From: Levilactobacillus spicheri DSM 15429
GTDB lineage: Bacteria > Bacillota > Bacilli > Lactobacillales > Lactobacillaceae
Direction: 5' to 3'
Assembly: GCF_001435095.1 (NCBI RefSeq)
Contig: NZ_AZFC01000015.1
Coordinates: 395,962 to 432,743, forward strand
Length of the DNA stretch: 36,782 nucleotides
The translations under genes and the position numbers were made by a program. The notes under the pieces are model-generated. The model did not search any database and had not been told where the DNA came from. It was given only the letters and a program-made list of their open reading frames with translations. Shown here piece by piece: positions 15,163 to 23,727 of the stretch. The stretch's first letter is position 1. Each line of letters opens with the position of its first letter.

Positions 15163-15855
15163 GTGAGTACAAAAGCCCAAGTATTAGTGGTCGAAGACGA
15201 ACGGGAGCTTTCGGCGGACATTGTGGAACTGATCAAGCCCATCTGTGAGCCCACGACGGCCTATGACGGGGAACAGGGAGAATTTTTAGCCAGTCAGGAC
15301 GTCTTTGACGCCATCATCCTCGACCTGATGTTGCCCGGCGAAAGCGGATTGGACCTGCTGCTCCACATCCGCAACCAGGAGATCTCGACCCCGGTCCTGA
15401 TCCTGACCGCCAAGGATACGATCGCCGATAAGCTTCGCGGCTTCAACGACGGGGCCGACGACTACGTGACCAAGCCCTTCCACCGAGAAGAGCTCTTGGC
15501 GCGGCTCAAGGCGTTACTGAAACGGACCGGTCACCTGAACAGCAGCGACGTGATCACCCTGGGCCAGCTGGAGATCAACACCAGCAAGCATTTGGCCACC
15601 TACCAGGATACCCCGTTGACCCTCAAGGGGCGCGAGTTCGACCTGCTGGCCTACCTGGCCGCCAACCCGGGGACCATCATCACCAAGGAACAGATCTTTA
15701 ACCGCCTGTGGGGCTTCGACTCGGAGACCAGTCTGTCGGTGGTGGAAGTGTACATGAGTAACCTGCGGAAGGAATTGAAGCGGGCCGGCAGTGACCTGTC
15801 GATTCGAACGATTCGCAACGCGGGGTACATTGTGGAGGCGCCGGATGAGCAATAA
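15163..15855 (+). CDS. OmpR-family response regulator, CiaR-like
   Basis: A 230-residue response regulator. The receiver domain (residues 7-120) has the acidic pair at E11-D12, the phospho-acceptor aspartate D54 in IILDLMLPGESG, and the TKPF lysine motif near residue 105. A winged-helix OmpR DNA-binding domain follows (about 130-225). The segment IFNRLWGFDSETSLSVVEVY closely resembles streptococcal CiaR. CiaRH systems respond to cell-envelope stress and act on competence and beta-lactam tolerance. The GTG start has AAGGAGG ahead of it. The kinase gene overlaps its last 11 bases, so the two are co-translated. Assignment to CiaR rather than a general OmpR regulator is by remembered similarity. 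Confidence 0.9.
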   Translation: MSTKAQVLVVEDERELSADIVELIKPICEPTTAYDGEQGEFLASQDVFDAIILDLMLPGESGLDLLLHIRNQEISTPVLILTAKDTIADKLRGFNDGADDYVTKPFHREELLARLKALLKRTGHLNSSDVITLGQLEINTSKHLATYQDTPLTLKGREFDLLAYLAANPGTIITKEQIFNRLWGFDSETSLSVVEVYMSNLRKELKRAGSDLSIRTIRNAGYIVEAPDEQ

Positions 15856-17176
15856 AGCTAATCGAGCCCAGCAGTGGCGCCTCTTCATCAGCAGCTTCGT
15901 GGGGTTCTCGATTATCTTTGTTCTCCTGGGCATCATCGTCTTCGTCCTGTTTAGTCGCGCGATGCTGACCAGCACGGATCAGACCCTGCGCGTCGAACGG
16001 TCGGCGCGGTTGAACGGTCCTAAGCAGCAAAAGCCGTTCATGCCCAACACCAGCACGCCGCATAAGACGCAACAGTTCAAGGCGTCGGCCCACCCGTTTA
16101 TGACCACGACGCTGATTTTTAACCCGCGCGGCAAGATTCTGAACCGCACGCAGCTGGGATCGCGCTACGATCAGTTGAAGTCGCTCACCCTGGACAAGTC
16201 GGCGGTCGGCCGGCTGCAGACCATCCGTATCGGCGGTAAGTACAATTTCCGGACGTTGCTGGTCAAGGTGCCAAAGAGCAATTCCGATCAGACGATTGCC
16301 GGCAAGTACCTGCTGATCATGGAAAACATCGACCCGCAGAAGGCCGCCATGAGTAGCTTTAAAAAGGTCATGCTGATCACCATGGGGGTCTTCTGGCTCC
16401 TGTCGATCCTGATTAGCGTCTGGCTGTCGCGCCTGACCATGCGGCCGATTCTGCGGTCGTGGCAGCGCCAGACCGAGTTCGTTGGGAACGCCGCGCACGA
16501 GTTGCGGACGCCGCTGACCATTATCCAGAATAAACTGGAGTTTCTGTTGACCAAGCCCAACGATCGGATCATCGACCAGGCGGAAAATATCGCCATCGCC
16601 AACAGCGAAAGTCAGCGGCTCCAGAAGCTGACCCACGACCTGCTGGCGTTGGCCCGGTCGGACTCGAACTCGTTGCAGACCAACTTCGAGGCCACCCAGG
16701 TCGCCGGCTTCCTTCAGCGGACCATCGAGCCCTACACGGAGATCGCCGCCAGTCAGGGCAAGCAGCTCCAACTGTTACCGGTCACCGACTTTCGGGCGGT
16801 CCTGGACCAGGACCTGATTCACCAGCTGATGAACATCCTGATCGATAACGCGATGAAATACTCGCCCAACGGCAGCACCATCACCGTGTCGGCCAAGGTG
16901 GTCGGGCGTAAGTGGCAACTGACCGTGGCCGACCAGGGCCTGGGCATCGACCCCCAGGAACGACAACGCATTTTCGACCGGTTCTACCGGGTCGACACAT
17001 CGCGTAGTCGGCAGACCGGCGGCAACGGTTTGGGACTGTCAATCGCCCACTGGATCGTCGACCTGCACCACGGCACCATTGCGGTCAAGGATAACCAGCC
17101 ACGGGGCAGTCAGTTCGTGACGACCCTGCCGCTGAACCCGCCGACGGGGATGAGCGGCCACCACGGGAAAAAATAA
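15845..17176 (+). CDS. Sensor histidine kinase, CiaH-like
   Basis: A 443-residue membrane kinase, cognate partner of the overlapping response regulator. The first span is residues about 13-36 (LFISSFVGFSIIFVLLGIIV). An extracytoplasmic sensor region follows (37-172), then a second span (about 174-195). The dimerisation box FVGNAAHELRTPLTII carries the phospho-acceptor H218. The HATPase domain has NILIDNAMKYSP (N-box), ADQGLGIDP (G1), RIFDRFYRVD (F-box) and GGNGLGLSIAHWIVD (G2). There is no HAMP domain, as in CiaH. The start is the ATG at 15845 inside the end of the regulator gene (ATGAGCAATAA); the longer frame from 15791 would run through the regulator's coding sequence. A terminator follows. 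Confidence 0.9.
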   Translation: MSNKANRAQQWRLFISSFVGFSIIFVLLGIIVFVLFSRAMLTSTDQTLRVERSARLNGPKQQKPFMPNTSTPHKTQQFKASAHPFMTTTLIFNPRGKILNRTQLGSRYDQLKSLTLDKSAVGRLQTIRIGGKYNFRTLLVKVPKSNSDQTIAGKYLLIMENIDPQKAAMSSFKKVMLITMGVFWLLSILISVWLSRLTMRPILRSWQRQTEFVGNAAHELRTPLTIIQNKLEFLLTKPNDRIIDQAENIAIANSESQRLQKLTHDLLALARSDSNSLQTNFEATQVAGFLQRTIEPYTEIAASQGKQLQLLPVTDFRAVLDQDLIHQLMNILIDNAMKYSPNGSTITVSAKVVGRKWQLTVADQGLGIDPQERQRIFDRFYRVDTSRSRQTGGNGLGLSIAHWIVDLHHGTIAVKDNQPRGSQFVTTLPLNPPTGMSGHHGKK

Positions 17177-17194
17177 TGACAGTAATGATGGGAA

Positions 17195-17226
17195 GGGCCC
17201 GGGACAATCGTCTCAGGCTCTTTGTT
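17195..17226 (+). terminator. Intrinsic terminator of the two-component operon
   Basis: GGGCCCGGGAC / GTCTCAGGCTC with an AATC loop and TTTGTT after it. The right arm and the following bases (GTCTCAGGCTCTTT, then TGTC) match the terminator at 4628-4658. Confidence 0.75.
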
Positions 17227-17419
17227 GTCCCGTCAGTGGGCGGTCCGCTGGCCCCGCCACTCTTTTGAACCGTGAATTGATGCGGCCACGGGTCGTTGAT
17301 TCGTTGTACAATAATAGGGGAGTCACCAAACCAGGGGATGGCGGGAACGGGCCCCGTTATCGCCAATTGGTCTACCTGGAGCCGTGACCGCCGTTGAGGA
17401 ACTTTTGTGCGGCATGGTG

Positions 17420-17432
17420 GTTTATGGTAAAC
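17420..17432. promoter_or_regulatory. Candidate operator before the MalR-like gene
   Basis: GTTTA-TGG-TAAAC, a perfect inverted repeat 32 bp before the chosen start codon at 17465. It could be an autoregulatory site. It differs from the GCAAACGGTTGC-type site before the transporter gene. Confidence 0.45.
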
Positions 17433-17464
17433 TTTGACCATTAGTCAATAAGGAGTAAGTGCAC

Positions 17465-18433
17465 ATGTTAACGATTCGTGATATTGCGGCTAAGGCGGGT
17501 GTGTCCGTGTCGACCGCCTCGCGCGCGCTGAACAACAATCCGCGGATTAGCCAGGCCACCCGGGAACGCATCCAAGCGCTGGCCGAGGCCGAGGGCTATC
17601 TGCCCAACTATAACGCTAAAAATTTAACGGCCGGTGAGGCCAACGCCGTGGGGGTCGTCTTCCCCACCACCGAACACACCCAACCCGAAAATCCGTTTTA
17701 CATCGACCTATTGCGGGGGATCAACACCCAGCTCCTGCAGCGCAACTACGTCCTGTCGGTGGCGATTAGTAAAACGTCTGACGAGCTGTTGCAGAACGTC
17801 AAGTCGATGGTCACCCAGGGGAAGATCAAGCGGTTCATCCTGTTCTACGCCCATCCTGACGACCCGATCACGGCCTACCTGCGCAAGTACCACCTGCGCT
17901 TCGTGACCATCGGCCAGCCGGCGACCGACCATCCCGAGGATTACTTCGTGGACAACGATAACCTGCAGGCCGGCATCGGGGGCGCCACCTATCTGCTGGA
18001 CCAGTTGCGGGTCAAACACCCGGTCTTCGTCGAATCCGCGCACGATTGGGCCTACGAACAGCAACGGCGGCAGGGGTACGAGCGGGTCGCCGCCAACTTC
18101 AACGTCGAACCGTTGACGGTCAAGCTGGGCGAACTCAACCGGGTCCGGTTGTTCATCAAGCAGCACCCGGAGATCGACGGTATCATGGCGACCGACGACT
18201 TCAACGCCATCGAGTTCTACCGGCTGATGCGGGAGAAATACCCAATCAGTCATTTTCCCATCGTCAGCTTCAACCACTCGTTACCGGACGGTCTGAGTGA
18301 CGCCAACCTGCACTCGGTCGACCTGTTCCCCGAGAAGATGGGGTCGGCGACGGTCGCGTTGCTCTTCAGCGACCGCGAACCCCTGGACGCGCCCAAGCCG
18401 GGCCAGATTCAGATTCCGTATGCGATTAATTAG
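17465..18433 (+). CDS. LacI/GalR family regulator, MalR-like
   Basis: A 322-residue regulator: N-terminal LacI helix-turn-helix (TIRDIAAKAGVSVSTASRAL, then NNNPRISQATRERI), hinge helix near residue 50, and a periplasmic-binding-like sugar domain (about 60-320). The stretch NPFYIDLLRGINTQLLQRNY, the FILFYAHPDDPI segment and YFVDNDNLQAG resemble pneumococcal MalR, the maltose regulator. GTG at 17459 is only three bases from AAGGAG, so the ATG at 17465 (nine bases away) is preferred. Downstream lie the sugar transporter and maltose phosphorylase genes, with a MalR-type operator over the transporter promoter. It has its own terminator at 18525, so it is not part of that operon. Confidence 0.88.
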   Translation: MLTIRDIAAKAGVSVSTASRALNNNPRISQATRERIQALAEAEGYLPNYNAKNLTAGEANAVGVVFPTTEHTQPENPFYIDLLRGINTQLLQRNYVLSVAISKTSDELLQNVKSMVTQGKIKRFILFYAHPDDPITAYLRKYHLRFVTIGQPATDHPEDYFVDNDNLQAGIGGATYLLDQLRVKHPVFVESAHDWAYEQQRRQGYERVAANFNVEPLTVKLGELNRVRLFIKQHPEIDGIMATDDFNAIEFYRLMREKYPISHFPIVSFNHSLPDGLSDANLHSVDLFPEKMGSATVALLFSDREPLDAPKPGQIQIPYAIN

Positions 18434-18524
18434 GGCACTATTAATTCAGTGAAATCAGTATGCAGCCATTAGCCAACCTTAGTTAAGTTTGATTGTGGGG
18501 CTGGCCTTTGAACTTAATTCCGTA

Positions 18525-18571
18525 AAAAATCCCCAGAGCTTCTTGTTCTTTGAGAAGGTCTGGGGATTTTT
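18525..18571. terminator. Bidirectional intrinsic terminator after the MalR-like gene
   Basis: AAAAATCCCCAGA pairs with TCTGGGGATTTTT, and an inner CTTCT / AGAAG stem closes the loop. T-runs exist on both strands. Confidence 0.9.
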
Positions 18572-18605
18572 GCCGTAGAGCTAAAGGTTGAAAATTAAAT
18601 TGTCC

Positions 18606-18635
18606 AGTAAAGGCCCAGGAAACCGGCTCTTTACT
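18606..18635. repeat. Inverted repeat related to the GGCTCTTTACT terminators
   Basis: AGTAAAG...CTTTACT forms a hairpin. Its right arm, GGCTCTTTACT, matches the end of the terminator at 4628-4658. No T-run follows. Confidence 0.4.
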
Positions 18636-18715
18636 AATTTTAGTAGACTTTATCTGAACAAATGGGGGGCAAGATTGCCAAATTGAAGGGGGTTCCATTT
18701 TTGCACACGCCCATC

Positions 18716-18741
18716 AGCTGGTGACGAAACGGGCACCAGCT
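18716..18741. repeat. Small hairpin repeat, copy 2 (CGAAACG loop)
   Basis: AGCTGGTG / CACCAGCT closes the loop ACGAAACGGG. The partner copy is at 4673-4694. Confidence 0.4.
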
Positions 18742-18981
18742 AACCGCTTTTTGATCTGCGGGTTTAGTAACTGGCTGGCGCCAAACACCAAGGCGGCCGC
18801 GGGTGGGATGACCGTGACTTGGGGAAGGGAGTAGGGAATCCCCGCCCATTTTTTTGCAAAAAAAGTTTAATTCACCAAGTGCGCACGCACCAATCGACCC
18901 TAAAACCCGTCTGGCAGGTGATTAAATTGTTCGGTCAAGCAATTAACGGGGTTACCGGTTGGTCGAAATTCAAAAAAAGTT

Positions 18982-18997
18982 TGCGCAAACGGTTGCA
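18982..18997. promoter_or_regulatory. MalR/cre-type operator over the transporter promoter
   Basis: TGCGCAAACGGTTGCA contains GCAAACGGTTGC, a near palindrome like the CGCAAACG-type MalR sites of streptococci. It also fits the CcpA cre pattern TGNAANCGNNNNCA with one mismatch. It overlaps the -35 box. A half site CGGTTGC (19034-19040) lies just after the -10 box. Confidence 0.65.
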
Positions 18998-19021
18998 TTA
19001 ATATGAAAGCGGTGCCATAAT
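18993..19021 (+). promoter_or_regulatory. Promoter of the maltose transporter / phosphorylase operon
   Basis: TTGCAT (18993-18998) and CATAAT (19016-19021) are 17 bp apart. The -35 box lies inside the operator at 18982-18997, so a bound repressor would block polymerase. A direct repeat CAAAAAAAGTTT occurs just upstream at 18971 and again near 18857. Confidence 0.65.
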
Positions 19022-19105
19022 ATTTTATGTAATCGGTTGCCAAGCAAATCTGACAACGTTTTAGCTATTATTTCTGATTTAGTTGGTTTAAGGAGGTTTT
19101 ATGTC

Positions 19106-20476
19106 ATGGCAGATGTCGTGTCAAAGGATACAACCACGGTCGATAGCACCAAGACTGGGTTACCCAAGTTATCCGCTAGTACCATTTGGATGATCAACTT
19201 TGGGTACCTGGGCGTGCAAACGGCCTTCACGTTGCAAAGTTCTCAAATGAGCCGGATTTTCCAAACCATTGGGGCCGACCCGAACAGTTTAGGGTGGTTC
19301 TTCATTCTGCCACCGTTGGCGGGCTTAATCGTTCAGCCAATCGTTGGGTACTATTCCGACCGAACCTGGGCGCCTAAGCTCGGCGGTCGGCGCTTACCAT
19401 ACTTAGCTTTAGGGGCCTTAGTCGCGGTCATCGTGATGTGCCTGTTGCCGAACTCCGGGAGTCTGGGCTTCGGGTACGCGTCCTTAGCCGCCTTGCTCTT
19501 CGGGGCCATCACCGTGGCCTTCTTGGACCTGTCTTCGAACGTGGCCATGCAGCCCTTCAAGATGATGGTCGGGGACATGGTCAACGATGACCAGAAGAGT
19601 TACGCTTACGGGATTCAAAGTTTCATGTCCAACGTGGGGGCCGTGTTAGCCGCCATCTTGCCATTCCTGTTCGCGTACTTCGGCCTGAAGAACGTCGCCG
19701 CTAAAGGGGTCGTGCCGGATACCGTCAAGGTCGCCTTCTACGTCGGCGCCGCCTTGTTGATCGTGACCAGCTTACTGACCATCTTCCGGGTTCACGAATA
19801 CGATCCCGAAACCTACGCCAAGTACCACGGCATTACCAAGGAAGATAACAGCCAAGGGGGTAACTGGTGGACGTTATTGAAGACGGCACCGAAGGTCTTC
19901 TGGACCGTCACGCTGGTTCAATTCTTCTGCTGGATCGCCTTCCAATACCTCTGGACTTACTCCGCTGGGGCGATTGCCTCTAACGTCTGGAACACCACCA
20001 ACGCCGCTTCCGCTGGCTACCAAGCTGCCGGAAACTGGTACGGGGTCTTGGCCGCCGTTCAATCCATCGCGGCCGTCGTATGGTCCTACGTTTTGGCGAA
20101 GTTGCCTAACAGTGTTCACAAGTTAGGCTACGCGGGGAGCCTTGGTTTAGGGGCCCTCGGGTTCATCTCCGTCTTCTTCATTCACAATCAATACGCCTTA
20201 ATTGGGTCCTTCATCTTAGTCGGAATCGCTTGGGCGGCCATGAACACGTACCCACTGACCATGGTCACCAACGCCTTATCCGGGGCCCACATGGGGACTT
20301 ACCTGGGGCTGTTCAACGGGTCCATCTGCTTGCCACAGATTGTGGCTTCTCTGGCCAGCTTCGCCCTGTTCCCAATGTTAGGGAACTCGCAAGCCACCAT
20401 GTTCCTCTTAGCCGGGGTCATTATGGCTATCGGGGCCTTCTCCGTCTTCAGTATCAAGGAAACTTACAAGGCTTAA
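19106..20476 (+). CDS. MFS sugar/H+ symporter (SLC45-like), probable maltose transporter
   Basis: A 456-residue transporter with 12 membrane spans, of the MFS/SLC45-like sugar symporters found next to maltose phosphorylase genes in lactobacilli. It would bring intact disaccharide into the cell without phosphorylating it. Conserved segments are QSSQMSRIFQTIGADP, FILPPLAGLIVQP and SSNVAMQPFKMMVGDMVN in the N-terminal half. It is a clear paralogue of the transporter at 25428. TTG at 19037 is not used: the ATG at 19106 has AAGGAGG nine bases upstream. Maltose phosphorylase follows 171 bp later in the same direction, with hairpins but no T-run between them. Confidence 0.88.
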   Translation: MADVVSKDTTTVDSTKTGLPKLSASTIWMINFGYLGVQTAFTLQSSQMSRIFQTIGADPNSLGWFFILPPLAGLIVQPIVGYYSDRTWAPKLGGRRLPYLALGALVAVIVMCLLPNSGSLGFGYASLAALLFGAITVAFLDLSSNVAMQPFKMMVGDMVNDDQKSYAYGIQSFMSNVGAVLAAILPFLFAYFGLKNVAAKGVVPDTVKVAFYVGAALLIVTSLLTIFRVHEYDPETYAKYHGITKEDNSQGGNWWTLLKTAPKVFWTVTLVQFFCWIAFQYLWTYSAGAIASNVWNTTNAASAGYQAAGNWYGVLAAVQSIAAVVWSYVLAKLPNSVHKLGYAGSLGLGALGFISVFFIHNQYALIGSFILVGIAWAAMNTYPLTMVTNALSGAHMGTYLGLFNGSICLPQIVASLASFALFPMLGNSQATMFLLAGVIMAIGAFSVFSIKETYKA

Positions 20477-20523
20477 TTTAAATTGATTCACCGGTCGTCC
20501 CCCACGATGTCACCGTCGTGGTT

Positions 20524-20578
20524 AGGGACCCGTTCAGGAGCGCCGCGCCACGTGAGCGGGGTCGCTGAACGGGTCCCT
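20524..20578 (+). other. Strong intergenic hairpin between transporter and phosphorylase genes
   Basis: AGGGACCCGTTCAG (20524-20537) pairs perfectly with CTGAACGGGTCCCT (20565-20578), and a smaller CCACGATG / CGTCGTGG hairpin precedes it. No T-run follows, so it is not a normal terminator. It could stabilise or process the mRNA and set different levels for the two genes. Confidence 0.6.
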
Positions 20579-20647
20579 GACTGGGCTTAACGGGGCGAAC
20601 GACCGGAACACGCAATCGCACAGCATTAGAAAGGGAGTTCAGCGACG

Positions 20648-22906
20648 ATGAAACGCATTTTTGAAGTTCAACCGTGGAACGTCATTACCCACACCTTCGA
20701 TCCAAAGGACAAACGCCTGCAGGAATCCATGACTAGCCTGGGAAACGGCTACATGGGGATGCGGGGCGACTTTGAAGAAGGGTACAGTGGTGACTCACTA
20801 CAAGGTATCTATTTAGGTGGGGTCTGGTACCCCGACAAGACGCGGGTCGGCTGGTGGAAGAACGGCTATCCGAAGTACTTCGGTAAAGTGGTCAATGCCG
20901 TTAACTTTATCAAGTTGCCAATCGTGATCAACGGGCAACCCGTCGACCTTGCCAAGGACACCATCAGTGACTTCACCCTGGACCTCGACATGCACGCCGG
21001 CGTCCTGAACCGCTCCTTTACCCTGGAGCGGGGAGCCGTCAAGGTCGCCCTGACCTTCCAACGGTTCTTGAGTGTTGCCCAACCCGAACTGTCCGTCCAA
21101 AAGGTCACGGTCAAGAACCTGAGTGACAGCGACAGTGTGGACGTGCAGATCACGTCGGCCATCGACGCCGACGTCAAGAACGAAGAGGCCAACTACGACG
21201 AGCGCTTCTGGGACGTCCTGGCCACGGACCAGCAAGCCACCAGCGGCAGCGTCATCGCTAAGACCACGCCGAACCCGTTCGGTACGCCTCGCTTCACGTC
21301 CGGCATGGAGATGCACACGGTGACCGACCTAGCCAACGTGGCGGTCACCCAGCCGAGTGACAAGGAAGTCGCTAACGCCTACACGGGTCAATTGGCACCC
21401 CAGGCCCAGACCACGCTGGAAAAGCGCGTGATCGTGGTGACCTCGCGGGACTACGCGACCCAGGATGACTTGACGCGGGCCATGCACGACCTGAGCGCCA
21501 AGGTGGCCCAACAGTCCTACGCAGACCTGTTGGCCGCCCACACCCAGATCTGGGCCCAACGGTGGGAAAAGTCCGACGTGAAGATCGCCGGCGACGACGA
21601 ATCCCAACAGGGGATTCGCTTCAACCTGTTCCAGTTGTTCTCGACCTACTACGGGGACGACGCCCGGTTGAACATCGGGCCGAAAGGGTTCACCGGTGAA
21701 AAGTACGGTGGCGCCACTTACTGGGACACCGAAGCGTTCGCCTTCCCCGTTTACCTGGGGATCACGGATCCGAAGGTCACCCGCAACCTGTTGATGTACC
21801 GCTATAACCAGTTGGATGGCGCCTACGTGAACGCACAGGAACAGGGGCTCAAGGGCGCCTTGTTCCCAATGGTGACCTTCGACGGGATCGAATGCCATAA
21901 CGAATGGGAAATCACCTTCGAAGAGATTCACCGGAACGGCGACATTGCCTTTGCCATCTACAACTACACCCGTTACACGGGCGACACCAGCTACGTCTTG
22001 CACCAAGGGGCCAAGGTTCTGACCGAGATCTCACGGTTCTGGGCCGACCGGGTCCACTTCAGCAAGCGCAACAACCAGTACATGATCCACGGGGTCACCG
22101 GGGCCGACGAGTATGAGAACAACGTCGACAACAACTGGGACACCAACATGCTGGCACAATGGACGTTGAAGTACACTCTGGAGATCCTGGGCAAGGTCGA
22201 CGCTGACGTGGCCCGGAAATTGGCCGTGACGGACGACGAAAAGGCTCACTGGCAAGACATCGTCGACCGGATGTACCTGCCGTACGACAAGGACCTGAAC
22301 ATCTTTGTCCAACACGACGGGTTCCTGGATAAGGACATCGAACCGGTCAGCGCCATTCCAGCCGACCAACGGCCCATCAACCAACACTGGTCCTGGGATA
22401 AGATCCTGCGGTCCCCGTACATCAAGCAAGGGGACGTGCTTCAAGGAATCTGGGACTTCATCGATGACTACACGCCGGAACAGAAGAAGGCCAACTTCGA
22501 CTTCTACGAACCGCTGACGGTCCACGAATCGAGTCTGTCACCCGCTATCCACTCCGTCTTGGCGGCGGACCTGCACTACGAAGATAAGGCCGTCGAGCTG
22601 TACGAACGGACGGCCCGGCTGGACCTGGACAACTACAACAACGACACCACCGATGGACTGCACATCACGGCCATGACCGGTGGCTGGATCGCCGTGGTTC
22701 AAGGCTTCGCGGGCATGCGGGTTCGCGATGGTCAACTCCACTACGCACCATTCTTGCCGAAGAAGTGGGAGAGCTTCTCCTTCCGGCAGGTCTTCCGCGG
22801 TCGTCTGATCGAGGTCACCGTCGACAAGGCCGGCGCCCACTTCAAACTGATCAGTGGGGAACCCCTGGACATCGACGTGGCCGGTAAGACGGTCACCGTG
22901 CAGTAA
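20648..22906 (+). CDS. mapA: Maltose phosphorylase (GH65)
   Basis: A 752-residue cytoplasmic enzyme that splits maltose with phosphate into glucose and beta-D-glucose 1-phosphate, with inversion. It saves one ATP compared with hydrolysis. The length matches the Lactobacillus brevis enzyme. The GH65 layout is visible: an N-terminal beta-sandwich (about 1-270), a helical linker, an (alpha/alpha)6 barrel with GATYWDTEAFAFPVYL, ECHNEWEITFEEIHRNGDI and GVTGADEYENNVDNNWDTN, and a small C-terminal domain. The general acid is the Glu of ADEYE (E488). AAAGGGAG precedes the ATG. It is the second gene of the transporter operon. The beta-phosphoglucomutase that would use its product is not in the window. 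Confidence 0.95.
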   Translation: MKRIFEVQPWNVITHTFDPKDKRLQESMTSLGNGYMGMRGDFEEGYSGDSLQGIYLGGVWYPDKTRVGWWKNGYPKYFGKVVNAVNFIKLPIVINGQPVDLAKDTISDFTLDLDMHAGVLNRSFTLERGAVKVALTFQRFLSVAQPELSVQKVTVKNLSDSDSVDVQITSAIDADVKNEEANYDERFWDVLATDQQATSGSVIAKTTPNPFGTPRFTSGMEMHTVTDLANVAVTQPSDKEVANAYTGQLAPQAQTTLEKRVIVVTSRDYATQDDLTRAMHDLSAKVAQQSYADLLAAHTQIWAQRWEKSDVKIAGDDESQQGIRFNLFQLFSTYYGDDARLNIGPKGFTGEKYGGATYWDTEAFAFPVYLGITDPKVTRNLLMYRYNQLDGAYVNAQEQGLKGALFPMVTFDGIECHNEWEITFEEIHRNGDIAFAIYNYTRYTGDTSYVLHQGAKVLTEISRFWADRVHFSKRNNQYMIHGVTGADEYENNVDNNWDTNMLAQWTLKYTLEILGKVDADVARKLAVTDDEKAHWQDIVDRMYLPYDKDLNIFVQHDGFLDKDIEPVSAIPADQRPINQHWSWDKILRSPYIKQGDVLQGIWDFIDDYTPEQKKANFDFYEPLTVHESSLSPAIHSVLAADLHYEDKAVELYERTARLDLDNYNNDTTDGLHITAMTGGWIAVVQGFAGMRVRDGQLHYAPFLPKKWESFSFRQVFRGRLIEVTVDKAGAHFKLISGEPLDIDVAGKTVTVQ

Positions 22907-22942
22907 CTCAATTGGTTTCATGTTAAGTAAAAACCCGATACG

Positions 22943-22986
22943 CACAAAAACGCAGTCCCCGTTGGTGAGGGGGCTGCGTTTTTGTG
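22943..22986. terminator. Bidirectional intrinsic terminator
   Basis: CACAAAAACGCAGTCCCC pairs with GGGG.CTGCGTTTTTGTG around a short loop. It serves mapA on the plus strand and the small leftward pair (23690-22993) on the minus strand. Confidence 0.9.
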
Positions 22987-22992
22987 TATCGG

Positions 22993-23184
22993 TTACCGAT
23001 GGTTGTTGAACCCGGTCGTCAGCGCGTAGGCCAACGCGATGGCCAGGATGAAGAGACCGGCCTCAATGAGGAGGGACAGCCCGTCAATGCCGAAGGGCAG
23101 TGCGGTCTCGATGAGGCCCATGACCCAGACCATGAACCAGCAGTTGATCAGGAATTGGACCCACCAGATGACTTTAGCCTTCAT
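22993..23184 (-). CDS. Small membrane protein (63 aa), coupled to the upstream gene
   Basis: Not recognised. Two hydrophobic segments are visible: VIWWVQFLINCWFMVWVMGL and LLIEAGLFILAIALAYALT. The ATG shares one base with the TGA stop of the upstream gene (TGATG) and has no clear ribosome binding site, so its translation depends on that gene. A joint role is likely but unknown. Confidence 0.65.
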   Translation of the reverse strand: MKAKVIWWVQFLINCWFMVWVMGLIETALPFGIDGLSLLIEAGLFILAIALAYALTTGFNNHR

Positions 23185-23690
23185 CAGACGGGCATGTACG
23201 GGTCGGTCGTGCCCGGATGGTCATCGTTGTGGTCATCGGCGGACGAGTCGTCGGCCGGGGTCGCGGGTTCGCTGAAGGGCATGGGCTCGCGTTCGCGGTT
23301 CTTCTGCTGAACCAGGGGCGCCTGCTCATTCCAGAAGAACGGCCACTCGCCGGCCAGCGTCAGGCTTTCCAGCTCGAGTTGGTCGGGAATCAGGACCTGG
23401 GCGACCAGCTGATCATGGTAGTCGCTGAGCAGGTGTTGGATGATGGCGCTGTTGGCGGCGACGTCGGCGCTGCCGAGCTGGGCCAGTTCGGCCTGGTGGG
23501 CCTGGCGCAGGGCCCGTTCGAGGTCCCGCAAGTGGTGTTCGATGGTGCGGCTGAACTTGGCTTGGTTGTGGACGTCATAGGCCACGGCCGGCGTGACGCC
23601 GACGAAGACAGCCTCGATCCGCGGGTAGTTGTCGTCGACCGCGCTGGCCTGGAGCACGTCGAACTCCCAGCCGATGGATTCAATTTGCAT
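23184..23690 (-). CDS. Uncharacterised cytoplasmic protein (168 aa)
   Basis: Not recognised. The N-terminal part (MQIESIGWEFDVLQASAVDD) and the central helical stretch rich in Glu, Gln, Leu and Ala (about residues 50-100, RDLERALRQAHQAELAQLG) suggest a soluble protein with a helical or coiled-coil core. The last 30 residues are acidic and low in complexity (PADDSSADDHNDDHPG). The start is the ATG at 23690: AAGGAAGTG is upstream, and a consensus promoter at 23728-23756 gives a leader of about 30 bases. The longer upstream frame runs through that promoter and the neighbouring terminator, so it is rejected. The gene is followed with one-base overlap by a small membrane protein gene. Confidence 0.7.
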   Translation of the reverse strand: MQIESIGWEFDVLQASAVDDNYPRIEAVFVGVTPAVAYDVHNQAKFSRTIEHHLRDLERALRQAHQAELAQLGSADVAANSAIIQHLLSDYHDQLVAQVLIPDQLELESLTLAGEWPFFWNEQAPLVQQKNREREPMPFSEPATPADDSSADDHNDDHPGTTDPYMPV

Positions 23691-23727
23691 AGTAGGGCAC
23701 TTCCTTGGTTTTTTAGTCATTGCCCCC

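Noticed and set aside
15698..16771. Long minus-strand open frame across the response regulator and kinase genes
   Set aside because: Both genes under it have unmistakable domains and motifs; the frame is a shadow of their codon bias.
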